Source: Macrococcoides goetzii (GTDB taxonomy: Bacteria; Bacillota; Bacilli; Staphylococcales; Staphylococcaceae). Taken from it: a stretch of DNA of 64,000 nucleotides. This document shows, piece after piece, positions 1 through 8,615 of this stretch. Each line of letters starts with the position of its first letter. The first letter of the stretch is position 1. The notes beneath the pieces are model-generated. The model did not search any database and had not been told where the DNA came from. It worked only from the letters and a program-made list of their open reading frames with translations. Where the stretch lies: assembly GCF_002742385.2 (NCBI RefSeq), contig NZ_MJBI02000001.1, positions 434,001 to 498,000 on the forward strand, in the 5' to 3' direction. The position numbers were made by a program, and so were the translations under genes.

Positions 1-32
1 TATTCATCTCAACAAAAATAAGAGCTAAAGAA

Positions 33-452
33 ATGTTTATTGAAGATTTATATTATTTAAATCAATCTCATATAAATTATTGTGATATTAGAGGAGTTGT
101 ACCTGTTGCGTTTCCTGTAGATAAGTTAGTTTTATTGATCATTAGAGAGAAAGAAAAGTTAGAATACTATAAAAGTAAATCTACAGATAATATAAATCAT
201 TTAAAAAGAGTAATGTCACGATATACACCATATGAACAAAAACAATTGATGCATTACTTATCAAGTAATGGTTCATATGTACCTGAAAAAGTAATTATAG
301 AGAAATTGCAACGTGATTTATATCAAGTTGTTAACCCTATAAAACAATCAAAAATCAAGCAATTTAAGAGTCAATCAATGCATGTAATAGGTAAACACGT
401 AAAAGAGGTTAAAGAGGCTCTAAATACAGAATTAGAGGTACTAACGATATGA
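33..452 (+). CDS. Uncharacterised phage/island protein
   Basis: A 139-aa soluble, lysine-rich protein that I do not recognise. It has no signal peptide or membrane segment; residues about 45-110 look mainly helical and charged. It is the first of three tightly packed small genes (stop at 452 overlaps the next ATG at 449), the layout typical of late-regulatory or packaging-control modules in staphylococcal phages and chromosomal islands. The stop codon of another frame, TAA at 19-21, may be the tail of a preceding gene outside the window. The ribosome site is weak (AAAGAA just before the ATG). A mobile-element origin is inferred from the neighbours, not from homology to a named family. Confidence 0.6.
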   Translation: MFIEDLYYLNQSHINYCDIRGVVPVAFPVDKLVLLIIREKEKLEYYKSKSTDNINHLKRVMSRYTPYEQKQLMHYLSSNGSYVPEKVIIEKLQRDLYQVVNPIKQSKIKQFKSQSMHVIGKHVKEVKEALNTELEVLTI

Positions 453-796
453 ATGAGAATGAAAGATTTAAAATATATCCTATTAATAAATATGATAAAG
501 CAATTTTAGAATCATATATGAAAAAATATCATGATTTAATTAAGATTTATAAAAGTAGACCAAATAATATAAGTGATGCACAATATAAAAGAGTTTCATC
601 AATAGTACTTGGTATTACAGAACTCTATAACACTCAATTAACTGTATTTGAACAAAATTTAATAAAATTAAGTTGGTGGCAGTGTGAGGATGAAAAAACA
701 ATCTGTAATGCACTTGGTAGCAGTGTTTTAACTGTTAAAGCCTTTCAAGAGAAAATACTTTGTCTAGTTGCAGATGCAACAGGTTATGTAAGATGA
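449..796 (+). CDS. Phage-type HTH regulator, ArpU/RinA-like (putative)
   Basis: A 115-aa protein. Its C-terminal half (about residues 55-110) resembles sigma-70 region 4 or the ArpU/RinA class of phage late-gene regulators: a helix with LTVFEQNLIKLSWWQ, then a short turn and a recognition-helix-like segment with SSVLTVKAFQEKIL. Such proteins activate packaging and late genes in Gram-positive phages and islands. The ATG lies inside the end of the preceding gene and its TGA overlaps the next ATG (ATGA at 793-796), so the three genes are translationally coupled. The family call rests on the shape of the helix-turn-helix region alone. Confidence 0.5.
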   Translation: MNENERFKIYPINKYDKAILESYMKKYHDLIKIYKSRPNNISDAQYKRVSSIVLGITELYNTQLTVFEQNLIKLSWWQCEDEKTICNALGSSVLTVKAFQEKILCLVADATGYVR

Positions 797-1125
797 GTTT
801 TGAGCGTGATCTGGTGGATAAATGTATCAGAAATGTACATAAAATTAAGAGTGTAGAACCAATAGATTTTGAATTTGATGATTTTTTTGATATTAATTTG
901 AATGTAAAAAATATTAATATTGAAAAACATAGTCAAGATGATTTAATTTTTTACAATGAAATAGAGGATGTAATATTCAACAAATGTACAGATAGAGAGG
1001 CTTATATAGTTTGGCTTTTAAGTCAGGGTATGAGTTTCAAAGAAATCTCAAGTTTATTAGGTATTAGTTACATTCATACTAAAACAACTTATAACGATAT
1101 ACTTAATAAAATATGTATTGATTGA
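793..1125 (+). CDS. Phage-type HTH regulator (putative)
   Basis: A 110-aa acidic protein with a C-terminal helix-turn-helix: TDREAYIVWLLSQGMSFKEI followed by SSLLGISYIHTKTTYNDIL, the spacing seen in sigma-70 region 4 and LuxR-type DNA-binding domains. I chose the ATG at 793 because it overlaps the upstream TGA as ATGA; an in-frame TTG at 760 would give an 11-residue extension buried in the upstream gene. It is followed at once by a strong terminator, so it is the last gene of this transcript and the last recognisable gene of the integrated element. Confidence 0.5.
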   Translation: MSFERDLVDKCIRNVHKIKSVEPIDFEFDDFFDINLNVKNINIEKHSQDDLIFYNEIEDVIFNKCTDREAYIVWLLSQGMSFKEISSLLGISYIHTKTTYNDILNKICID

Positions 1126-1151
1126 GAGGCTTTTTTAAAGCCTCTTTTTTG
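1125..1151 (+). terminator. Rho-independent terminator of the island operon
   Basis: Nine-base perfect stem AGAGGCTTT/AAAGCCTCT with a three-base loop, followed by six T. The stem overlaps the stop codon of the preceding gene. Confidence 0.85.
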
Positions 1152-1395
1152 AGTTTCTACCATTTAAATAGAAATCTTATGGAAATGAAAAGTAAAAATA
1201 TGTTAGCTGAAAATTAATGTAATAAAAAAAGGGCAGAAAAAGGGCAGATTTTAAACAAACTCAGAAATATTGTGAAAAATTTTTTGATTAGAAATCGAAT
1301 AAAAGCTTATTTATCAATGGTTTATGGTCTCTTAGATAATCTATGAAAAATATCCTTTTTAGTTACATCTACTTGGGTGTACTAATTCATAGTAT
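1152..1395. other. Right end of integrated element (gene-free stretch)
   Basis: No gene is visible between 1126 and 1512. The stretch is A+T rich and holds two tandem copies of the 11-mer AAAAGGGCAGA at 1227-1248. G-rich short direct repeats of this kind lie next to the attachment site of many staphylococcal phages and islands, where they act as arm-type binding sites of a tyrosine integrase. The host-element junction probably lies between about 1250 and 1395; it cannot be fixed because the other end is outside the window. Confidence 0.4.
1227..1248. repeat. Tandem AAAAGGGCAGA repeats, integrase arm-site candidates
   Basis: Two perfect adjacent copies of AAAAGGGCAGA (1227-1237 and 1238-1248). 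Their role as integrase arm sites is inferred from position beside phage-like genes. Confidence 0.45.
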
Positions 1396-1428
1396 AGACA
1401 GTTATCATTTCGATGACTGTCTTTTTTT
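1396..1428 (+). terminator. Rho-independent terminator upstream of aroC
   Basis: Stem AGACAGTTATC (1396-1406) with GATGACTGTCT (1412-1422), one wobble pair, loop ATTTC, then seven T. It probably terminated the ancestral chromosomal gene upstream of aroC before the island inserted. Confidence 0.75.
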
Positions 1429-1512
1429 ATTTGGATTTAAATATAATACATTGGAGAAACAAGTATATATTTGATAAGATTTAGTAATGATAAATATTAA
1501 GGAGCGATTATT

Positions 1513-2670
1513 TTGAGATTTTTAACAGCGGGAGAATCACATGGTCCTAAACTAACAGTTATTATAGAAGGTATGCCTTCAAACATGCAGCTTACAAGCG
1601 ATATGATCAATCAGGAATTATTTAAACGTCAAGGTGGTTATGGCCGAGGTCGACGTATGCAGATTGAAAAAGATACTGTAGAGATAACTTCTGGTGTGAG
1701 GCATGGTGTTACGCTTGGCTCACCGATTACTTTAGTGATTACAAATGATGATCATAAACATTGGTTGAAAGTGATGGGTGTAGATCCAAAAGATGATACA
1801 GAACCTGTAAAGCGCGTTATTACGAAACCACGTCCAGGACATGCTGATTTAGTAGGTGGCATTAAATATCGTCATCGTGATCTCCGAAATGTGCTGGAAC
1901 GTTCTAGTGCACGTGAAACGGCTGCGCGTGTAGCAGTAGGTGCTGTCTGCAAAGAGTTATTGAGTCAGCTGGGTATTGATATTTTTTCACGTGTCATTGA
2001 AATTGGTGGTGCTAGAGATAACAACGATTATCCAATTCATACGATTAAAGAAAATAATGATAATAATGATGTGCGTTGTATTGATGACAATGTTGCACAA
2101 CAGATGCGAGATACAATCGATGAGGCAAAATCAAATGGTGATTCAATTGGTGGTGAAGTACAGGTTATTGTAGAGAACGTTCCAGCAGGTTTAGGCAGCT
2201 ATGTGCATTATGACCGTAAATTAGATGGTAAATTGGCTCAATCAGTGATAAGTATCAACGCCTTTAAAGCAGTGTCATTTGGTGCAGGCTATGATATGAA
2301 GCATTTACCTGGAAGCAAAGTGCAGGATCCGATTGGTTATGATGAATCAGGATATTATCGCTTATCCAACCAACTTGGAGGATTTGAAGGCGGGATGACC
2401 AATGGCATGCCGATTATCGTTAATGCTGTAATGAAGCCCATCCCTACACTATACAAACCACTTGATTCAGTCGATATTAATACAAAGGAAGCATATAAAG
2501 CTTCTATAGAACGCAGTGATAGCTGTGCTGTGCCAGCAGCATCGATTGTTTGTGAACATGCTGTTGCTTTTGAAATCGCGAAAGAAATACTAGATGAGTT
2601 TCAATCCAATGATTTAGCGCAACTACAGGATAATATTAAACGTCATAAAGCTTATATTAAGGAGTTCTAG
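1513..2670 (+). CDS. aroC: Chorismate synthase
   Basis: Converts 5-enolpyruvylshikimate 3-phosphate to chorismate, the last common step of the shikimate pathway; cytosolic and dependent on reduced flavin. The 385-aa length is normal for the family. The N terminus has the conserved [10 protein letters not shown] signature, residues about 37-52 carry the [11 protein letters not shown] flavin-site motif, and residues about 130-140 the [16 protein letters not shown] motif. Translation starts at TTG 1513, the only start in place for AAGGAG at 1499-1504 that keeps the family N terminus. aroB follows with no intergenic base, and aroA overlaps aroB, so the three shikimate genes form one operon. Confidence 0.97.
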   Translation: MRFLTAGESHGPKLTVIIEGMPSNMQLTSDMINQELFKRQGGYGRGRRMQIEKDTVEITSGVRHGVTLGSPITLVITNDDHKHWLKVMGVDPKDDTEPVKRVITKPRPGHADLVGGIKYRHRDLRNVLERSSARETAARVAVGAVCKELLSQLGIDIFSRVIEIGGARDNNDYPIHTIKENNDNNDVRCIDDNVAQQMRDTIDEAKSNGDSIGGEVQVIVENVPAGLGSYVHYDRKLDGKLAQSVISINAFKAVSFGAGYDMKHLPGSKVQDPIGYDESGYYRLSNQLGGFEGGMTNGMPIIVNAVMKPIPTLYKPLDSVDINTKEAYKASIERSDSCAVPAASIVCEHAVAFEIAKEILDEFQSNDLAQLQDNIKRHKAYIKEF

Positions 2671-3795
2671 ATGAAACTCATTACAAATTATCAAGTGGAC
2701 CATAAGGCGAAAAATTACGAGATTATTGTTACTGAAAATGCACTGGAACAGGAATATGATCTAAGTCATTATCACAAATGTTTTGCATTGATTGATACTT
2801 ATGTGTATCGTCTTCACAAAGCAAAAATAGATGCATTCATGAAAAGATATGATATTGAAAAAGTGTTGATTCCTTCAGGTGAAGCTGTAAAGACGATGCA
2901 TCATTTTAGTACAATGACAGAACTATTACTTGAAAAGAATATTAAACGTAATGACTGTCTGATTGCTATCGGTGGAGGGGCTACTGGAGATTTCACAGGA
3001 TATGTTGCTGCAAGTTTATTACGCGGTATCTCGTTCATTCAAGTACCGACTACAATTTTGGCTCACGATGCTGCAATCGGAGGTAAGACAGGAATAAATT
3101 CTAAACATGGCAAGAACTTAATCGGTGCATTTAAACGACCTGATAGAGTGATATATGATATTTCTTTCTTGAATACTTTAAATGATGCTGAGCTTTTAAG
3201 TGGGTTTGCTGAAATCGTGAAACACGTATTATTGAACGGGAATTACAAAGTAAATCAGATAAGTGATATCGTAAATGATGATTTATCAAGATTAATGCAG
3301 GCATTTAATAAACTGGATGATTTAAAAGATATGAATAAAATGCAAACATGGATTACTTATGGCATACAAACAAAACTGAATGTCGTCGAGCGTGATGAGT
3401 TAGAAAGTGGCGTACGTAAATATTTAAACTTTGGACATACGTTAGGTCATGCTTTAGAATTTTCGCACAAATTGCCACATGGTATTGCTGTTATACATGG
3501 GATGATGTATGCGCTTATTTTAAGTGGTTATGAAGAAAATATAATCGAAAAGTTTTATCATTGGCTGATTCAGTTAGGTTATCCAGAAGTAGAAGTGAAA
3601 TCATTTGAACATTATTACGCACTGCTCAGTAAAGATAAGAAAAATGAGACTGACAGTATTAGTTTTGTTGTTATGGAGCAACGACAAGGTCATTTAGAAA
3701 ATGTGTTTTATTTGAAATCATTTGAATACGGTACATTGAAAAAGTCTTTTGAGCGCTGGGTTACTGTATTAAGGAGTTGTTATGGTGAAAAGTAA
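2671..3795 (+). CDS. aroB: 3-dehydroquinate synthase
   Basis: Second shikimate-pathway step: cyclises DAHP to 3-dehydroquinate using NAD and a divalent metal. The nucleotide-binding stretch GGGATGDFTG, the adjoining VPTTILAHDAAIGGKTGIN region, and metal-ligand segments GFAEIVKHV, FGHTLGHALE and LPHG are all intact. At 374 aa it is somewhat longer than the roughly 350-aa staphylococcal norm; the extra length sits in a charged insert after the GFAEIVKHV helix and at the C terminus. The ATG abuts the aroC stop, with AAGGAG inside the end of aroC. The last 14 bases overlap aroA. Confidence 0.95.
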   Translation: MKLITNYQVDHKAKNYEIIVTENALEQEYDLSHYHKCFALIDTYVYRLHKAKIDAFMKRYDIEKVLIPSGEAVKTMHHFSTMTELLLEKNIKRNDCLIAIGGGATGDFTGYVAASLLRGISFIQVPTTILAHDAAIGGKTGINSKHGKNLIGAFKRPDRVIYDISFLNTLNDAELLSGFAEIVKHVLLNGNYKVNQISDIVNDDLSRLMQAFNKLDDLKDMNKMQTWITYGIQTKLNVVERDELESGVRKYLNFGHTLGHALEFSHKLPHGIAVIHGMMYALILSGYEENIIEKFYHWLIQLGYPEVEVKSFEHYYALLSKDKKNETDSISFVVMEQRQGHLENVFYLKSFEYGTLKKSFERWVTVLRSCYGEK

Positions 3796-5089
3796 AGGAT
3801 TAACAGGTGAGATAAAAGTGCCTGGAGATAAGTCGATCACACATCGTGCAATTATCTTAGGTAGTTTATCGACAGGAAAAATGAAAATTATAGACCCTTT
3901 ATTCGGTGAAGATTGTTTAAGTACGATAAATATTTTCCGAAAGTTAGGCGTGGATATTCAGATTGATGAAGTAAATAAAGAAATAATAATTAACGCGCAA
4001 GGTTATCGTAATTTTGTTGAACCAACACAAGTGCTGGACACTGGTAATTCAGGCACAACGACACGTTTATTGTCAGGTGTACTTGCCGGGCTGCCATTTA
4101 TGTCAGTGATGAGTGGTGATGATTCAATAGCAAAAAGACCGATGGATCGTGTCATTGATCCATTGCGTTTAATGGGGGTGGACATTACTGGTAGTCAAAA
4201 TAATAGTCGTACACCACTTGTTATCAATAGCATGAATAATGATGTTAATATTAATGGGATGACATATGATATGCAGGTTAAAAGTGCTCAAGTTAAGTCT
4301 GCAATATTATTTGCAGGTTTGTATGCAGAAAGCGATGTAAGGATAAAAGAGCAGGTGACTTCACGTAACCACACAGAACTCATGTTTCAACAGTTTGGCG
4401 TTGAAGTTGAGAAACAAGATGATTATATTCACTTACCAGCTCATTCCATAGATAAGTTAGTAACTACTGATGTACAAGTGCCTGGTGATATTTCTTCTGC
4501 TGCATTCTTTATCGTAGCCGGTTTAATCATTCCCGGAAGTCATATTGTCATCAGAAATGTCGGAACAAATATTACACGTTCTGGTATTATTGAAGTTGTA
4601 CAGGCAATGGGTGGACTAATTTCTTTAAAGTCTGTTTCTGACGGTGCGGAACCGATATGCGATATAGAGGTGAAATATACAGCCCAGTTAAATGCAACAG
4701 ATGTTTTTGGAGACATGATTCCAACATTAATTGATGAAATACCGATTATTGCATTATTGATGACACAGGCACATGGTAGAAGTGTGATACGTGATGCAGA
4801 GGAATTGAAGGTAAAGGAAACGAACAGAATAGACAAGGTAGTTGAAAGTTTGAATCAGCTCGGTTATCATTTAGAAGCTACTGATGATGGTATGATAATT
4901 TATGGACATAAAAAAGAATCGATGCTAAACACGCGATTTTCTTCTTTTAATGATCATCGTATCGGTATGCTGCTTGCAATTGCGAATTTATTAGAAAATG
5001 AAGATATTGAAATTGAACATTTTGAAGCAGTTAATATATCGTATCCATCATTTATGGATGATTTAAGAACACTACAAGGAGGAAACTAA
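3782..5089 (+). CDS. aroA: EPSP synthase (3-phosphoshikimate 1-carboxyvinyltransferase)
   Basis: Joins shikimate 3-phosphate and phosphoenolpyruvate to give EPSP, the substrate of AroC. The N terminus has GDKSITHRAIILGSL, then the LDTGNSGTTTRLLSG phosphoenolpyruvate-binding signature and the later KVKETNRI and FNDHRIGM motifs. The 435-aa length is typical. The alanine in the second glycine-rich site (GEVKVP/PGDKS region) is of the class II kind found in Gram-positives, but I could not compare it residue by residue. AAGGAG at 3772-3777 lies in the end of aroB. The stop codon TAA shares its last base with the next ATG. Confidence 0.96.
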   Translation: MVKSKGLTGEIKVPGDKSITHRAIILGSLSTGKMKIIDPLFGEDCLSTINIFRKLGVDIQIDEVNKEIIINAQGYRNFVEPTQVLDTGNSGTTTRLLSGVLAGLPFMSVMSGDDSIAKRPMDRVIDPLRLMGVDITGSQNNSRTPLVINSMNNDVNINGMTYDMQVKSAQVKSAILFAGLYAESDVRIKEQVTSRNHTELMFQQFGVEVEKQDDYIHLPAHSIDKLVTTDVQVPGDISSAAFFIVAGLIIPGSHIVIRNVGTNITRSGIIEVVQAMGGLISLKSVSDGAEPICDIEVKYTAQLNATDVFGDMIPTLIDEIPIIALLMTQAHGRSVIRDAEELKVKETNRIDKVVESLNQLGYHLEATDDGMIIYGHKKESMLNTRFSSFNDHRIGMLLAIANLLENEDIEIEHFEAVNISYPSFMDDLRTLQGGN

Positions 5090-6303
5090 TGGATATTTAT
5101 CAGATCATTGATCAGATTCATCTGCAAAATTTGGACAACCTGGACGAATCAATTGACGGTGCATTATTTACTGATGATCATGACGCTTTATTTCAACTCG
5201 GGGATACATTATTACAGTATGGCCTTAATCCACAAGGGTTGAAGGTGTTCGCAAGATTGTTTGAGCTGTATCCTGATGAACCAGATGTTATGGCTTATTA
5301 TATTGAATGTTTAATTGACGATAATCAACATGATAAGGCAATAGAGGTACTACATAATACACCACTAACTGTAGAACGTTTAATGTTAGAAGCTGATATC
5401 TATCAACAGCAGGATATGCTTGAAGTAGCGATTGAAAAAGTGAAACAGGCATATATGATGTCTAGTGAGGATCCAATTATAAGTTTTGCACTCGCTGAAC
5501 TATATTATTTTGACGGGCAATATTTACCGGCAGCTCGAAGTTATGAGTATTTGATCAATAATGGAATTGACCGTGTCAATAATGTTAATATTCAATCTCG
5601 CATAGCTGATTGTGTCTTACAATCAGGTGACTATGAAGAAGCGGTAGAACATTATGAAAAAATAGATGATAAGGATATGCTAAGTGATGATTATTTCAAG
5701 ATGGCGATCAGTTATCAGAAAGCAGATCGAATAGAACGCAGTATTCAGACATTACAAACCTTATTAGATAAAGATCCTGATTATATGCAGGCTTATTTGT
5801 TACTCGTAAACTTATTAGAAAGCGAACGTAAATACAATGATGCAATCATTGTAGGACAAAAAGGTTTGAGTTTAAATGAGTTTTATAAAGAGTTGCTTGT
5901 TGATACAGGACGCATCATGATTAAGATGCATAATGAAAAAGGGGTTGAATATTTAATACAGGCCTTAACAATAGATCCATCTTATGTTGAAGCATCACTT
6001 TTACTTGCCGATTATTATAGAGAAGAAGAAGCATATGAAGATCTTGTAAAATTATTTGCATATATAGACGAAGAAGATTTAGATCCAACAGTGATGTGGC
6101 ATCTCGCATATAGTTATCAACAATTGGAAAAAGATACAGAAGCGAAACATTTTTATGCTGAAAGTTATAATGTGCTAAAAGATAATGCATTATTCTTAAC
6201 GGATTATTATAACTATGCACGTGAGATTGCAGATGTAAAACTTGCCGAACAATTGTATGCGCTAATGCTTCAAATCGATCCGAATGCGGATATTGATGCT
6301 TAA
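5089..6303 (+). CDS. TPR-repeat protein (YpiA-like)
   Basis: A 404-aa cytosolic protein built of tetratricopeptide repeats. Repeats are visible from about residue 35 onward, for example ALFQLGDTLLQYGLNPQGLK, FALAELYYFDGQYLPAARSY, RIADCVLQSGDYEEAVEHY and KMAISYQKADRIERSIQTL. It is acidic and has no export signal. The gene overlaps aroA by one base and is followed with similar overlap by two more genes of the ypiA-ypiB-ypiF cluster known next to aroA in Bacillaceae. TPR proteins mediate protein-protein contacts; the partner here is unknown. Confidence 0.9.
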   Translation: MDIYQIIDQIHLQNLDNLDESIDGALFTDDHDALFQLGDTLLQYGLNPQGLKVFARLFELYPDEPDVMAYYIECLIDDNQHDKAIEVLHNTPLTVERLMLEADIYQQQDMLEVAIEKVKQAYMMSSEDPIISFALAELYYFDGQYLPAARSYEYLINNGIDRVNNVNIQSRIADCVLQSGDYEEAVEHYEKIDDKDMLSDDYFKMAISYQKADRIERSIQTLQTLLDKDPDYMQAYLLLVNLLESERKYNDAIIVGQKGLSLNEFYKELLVDTGRIMIKMHNEKGVEYLIQALTIDPSYVEASLLLADYYREEEAYEDLVKLFAYIDEEDLDPTVMWHLAYSYQQLEKDTEAKHFYAESYNVLKDNALFLTDYYNYAREIADVKLAEQLYALMLQIDPNADIDA

Positions 6304-6860
6304 TGAATTACAATATCATTGATGAACGTAGTGGGTTCATAAAGTATTTACTCAATCAATATGAAATTCATGATAAAAATACGGTGTGGTTACTTAATTT
6401 AATTAAAGATAAACCAAATATTTTAGAACATATACAATTTAAAAAAACGACCCAACTAAAAGATCAGTTAATCATTTTTAATCATTTTAAGGTACATTTG
6501 ATTTTAAGTCATGGTATTTATACTGATAGTGATGTTATTTTCCATTATCTATTAAATAATGAGAAACCGTTATACGTGAATATATTATTTAGTGATTTGA
6601 AATACGATATCATTTGTCAGCAAGAGATAATGTATCAAATTGATTTCCAGGTGATGGATGAAAACGATTTGAAAATTGATTATATTGAAATGAAAATGGA
6701 TTTGTATGAAATATTTACAAATTCTAAATTATTTACTTATTTGATTGAACAGATAATCTACGCAATAGAAGACACTTTACTTACAAAAAATCAAACCCGT
6801 TTTGCAATGCTTACGCAATTAAAAATGGATTTAGAGGAGAAAAGAAAACATGTTATTTAA
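6303..6860 (+). CDS. UPF0302 family protein (YpiB-like)
   Basis: A 185-aa protein with the UPF0302/YpiB pattern: an N-terminal FIKYLLNQYEIHDKNTVWLLNLI segment with W29, a central beta-rich part and an acidic C-terminal helix rich in lysine and glutamate. Function is unestablished. It overlaps the TPR gene at one base and the next gene by 11 bases, so the three are co-translated. Conservation of this trio behind the aro genes in Bacillales supports the assignment. Confidence 0.8.
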   Translation: MNYNIIDERSGFIKYLLNQYEIHDKNTVWLLNLIKDKPNILEHIQFKKTTQLKDQLIIFNHFKVHLILSHGIYTDSDVIFHYLLNNEKPLYVNILFSDLKYDIICQQEIMYQIDFQVMDENDLKIDYIEMKMDLYEIFTNSKLFTYLIEQIIYAIEDTLLTKNQTRFAMLTQLKMDLEEKRKHVI

Positions 6861-7275
6861 TCATCAGGATCTTAAAACTTTGCAGGATCAACTTGAATAT
6901 ATCGATACTGCAATTATTCCAGTTGTACCGGTTGATTACTCAAGACATTTGATGGATATCGCTGATCATTATGAAATGATTCAATATGTAACGATGGGAG
7001 TAGAACAACAATTTAAAGGTCGCCTGTTAGTAGTACCACCCATTCAGATCATAGATGATGTTAAAATTCTTGATACTATCGAATCACAATTACAAACATT
7101 TGGATTTAAAAACTTGGTATTTGTGGTACCACAAAAATTTAATCTCGAAAAAGAAAATGTGCATAAAATAAATATTTTACCATTAGAAACATTAGATAAT
7201 GAAATGAAACAGGAGTTCGTACAAGAGAACATCAAATCATTGATGAAATCAATTATTATTTTATGGAATAAATAA
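6850..7275 (+). CDS. DUF2487 family protein (YpiF-like)
   Basis: A 141-aa cytosolic protein matching the YpiF/DUF2487 family in start (MLFNHQDLKTL) and in the region around residues 20-60 with IIPVVPVD and GRLLVVPPI. In Bacillales it commonly lies just before the qcrABC operon, exactly as here. No catalytic residues can be proposed. AGAGGAGAAA at 6833-6842 inside the previous gene is its ribosome site. It ends the aro-ypi transcript; qcrA has its own promoter 60 bases downstream. Confidence 0.75.
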   Translation: MLFNHQDLKTLQDQLEYIDTAIIPVVPVDYSRHLMDIADHYEMIQYVTMGVEQQFKGRLLVVPPIQIIDDVKILDTIESQLQTFGFKNLVFVVPQKFNLEKENVHKINILPLETLDNEMKQEFVQENIKSLMKSIIILWNK

Positions 7276-7336
7276 TGACAATTTTATTACATAAATTGTG
7301 ACATCTTATTGACCAAGCCACCTTAATAAGCTAAAA

Positions 7337-7365
7337 TTGATATGTCCTAGTATATTTTATATAAA
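7337..7365 (+). promoter_or_regulatory. Promoter of qcrABC
   Basis: TTGATA (7337-7342) and TATAAA (7360-7365) separated by 17 bases, each one mismatch from consensus. The start of transcription would fall near 7372, leaving a leader of only about 20 bases that is almost entirely the Shine-Dalgarno sequence. Confidence 0.65.
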
Positions 7366-7375
7366 AGAATCGCGT

Positions 7376-7386
7376 TAGAGGGGGGA
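7376..7386 (+). promoter_or_regulatory. Unusually G-rich ribosome binding site of qcrA
   Basis: TAGA followed by six G and an A, eight bases before the ATG. It is one of the most G-rich sites in the window and is complementary to the C-rich loop of the candidate small RNA at 54790-54897. Confidence 0.6.
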
Positions 7387-7393
7387 AAATTAA

Positions 7394-7897
7394 ATGAGCC
7401 AACGTGTCACAAGACGCCAATTTTTAAACTATTCCTTAATGGGAGTTGGATCATTTATGGCTGCTGGTATGGTTATGCCATTGGGGCGTTTCGCATTAGA
7501 TCCTGTTTTTAAATCTGGAGCTGCAGGAGATATGATAACGACTAGCCTTAAAGTTTCGGAAATCACTGAAGAACCAACGAAAGTAGATTTCAAATACGAA
7601 CAAAAAGATGCATGGTATACGAGCGAAGTAACAGATTTTGCATGGGTTTATAAAGATGGGGAAAACATTATTGCAATGTCTCCAGTTTGTAAACATTTAG
7701 GTTGTACAGTAACATGGAACGGTGATAAATCAAATCCAAACCAATTCTTCTGTCCATGTCATAATGGTCGTTACGAAAAGAATGGTGCAAATGTTCCTGG
7801 TACACCACCACTTGGACCTTTAGATCAGTATGAAACTGGTGATAAAGGCGGTATGCTTACAATCGGTAAAAAACATCCAAATGAATTAGTGAAATAG
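7394..7897 (+). CDS. qcrA: Menaquinol:cytochrome c reductase, Rieske iron-sulfur subunit
   Basis: Carries the [2Fe-2S] centre that takes the first electron from menaquinol in the bc complex. The Rieske ligands are intact: C99-x-H101 with C104 (CKHLGC) and C120-x-C122-H123 (CPCHNG). The N terminus, with RR at 7-8 followed by QFL and a hydrophobic segment at about 12-30, is a twin-arginine signal anchor, so the folded iron-sulfur domain is exported by Tat and stays membrane-anchored. The 167-aa length is normal for Gram-positive QcrA. It is first in a three-gene operon with its own promoter and very short leader. Confidence 0.96.
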   Translation: MSQRVTRRQFLNYSLMGVGSFMAAGMVMPLGRFALDPVFKSGAAGDMITTSLKVSEITEEPTKVDFKYEQKDAWYTSEVTDFAWVYKDGENIIAMSPVCKHLGCTVTWNGDKSNPNQFFCPCHNGRYEKNGANVPGTPPLGPLDQYETGDKGGMLTIGKKHPNELVK

Positions 7898-7908
7898 GAG
7901 GGTAAAAA

Positions 7909-8583
7909 ATGATCGATAAAATCTATGATTGGGTCGATGACAGACTTGATATTACACCAATCTGGCGCGATATCGCAGATCATGAGGTGCCTGAGCATGT
8001 TAACCCTGCTTATCACTTTTCTGCATTCGTTTATTGTTTTGGTGGTTTAACGTTTTTCATCACAGTAATTCAAGTATTATCAGGTATGTTCTTAACAATG
8101 TACTACGTACCAGATATTGTAAATGCATGGAAATCAGTTTATTATTTACAACATGATGTTGCAGCAGGTGTAATTGTTCGTGGTATGCATCACTGGGGTG
8201 CAAGTTTAGTTGTAGTCATGATGTTCTTACATACGCTTCGTGTATTCTTTACAGGTAGTTATAAACAACCTCGTGAATTAAACTGGTTAGTCGGCGTATT
8301 AATTTTCTTTGTAATGTTAGGATTATCATTTACAGGTTATTTATTACCTTGGGATATGAAAGCATTATTTGCTACAAAAGTAGGTTTACAAATTGCAGAA
8401 TCTGTACCGTTTATTGGTCCATGGGTTAAAACATTATTAGCCGGTGATCCACAAATTGTCGGTGCACAAACATTAACGCGATTCTTCGCTATTCATGTAT
8501 TCTTCTTGCCTGCATGTTTATTCGCGTTGTTAGCAGCTCACTTTATCATGATCAGAAAACAAGGTATTTCGGGGCCACTATAA
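7909..8583 (+). CDS. qcrB: Menaquinol:cytochrome c reductase, cytochrome b subunit
   Basis: The 224-aa N-terminal half of a split cytochrome b, as in Bacillus: it binds two haems b between four transmembrane helices and holds one side of both quinone sites. Paired histidines lie in MHHWGASLVVVMMFLHTLRV (about residues 97-116) and in the last helices around IHVFFLPACLFALLAAHFI. The LLPWDMKA segment after the third helix is typical of the Qo region. GGAGG at 7897-7901 precedes the ATG. The other half of cytochrome b is fused to the haem c domain in the next gene. Confidence 0.95.
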   Translation: MIDKIYDWVDDRLDITPIWRDIADHEVPEHVNPAYHFSAFVYCFGGLTFFITVIQVLSGMFLTMYYVPDIVNAWKSVYYLQHDVAAGVIVRGMHHWGASLVVVMMFLHTLRVFFTGSYKQPRELNWLVGVLIFFVMLGLSFTGYLLPWDMKALFATKVGLQIAESVPFIGPWVKTLLAGDPQIVGAQTLTRFFAIHVFFLPACLFALLAAHFIMIRKQGISGPL

Positions 8584-8615
8584 ACACGAATACACTATAA
8601 AAGGAGGTAATATAG

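Noticed and set aside
4540-4836. 98-aa minus-strand frame inside aroA
   Set aside because: Entirely covered by conserved EPSP synthase coding sequence and lacking a ribosome site.
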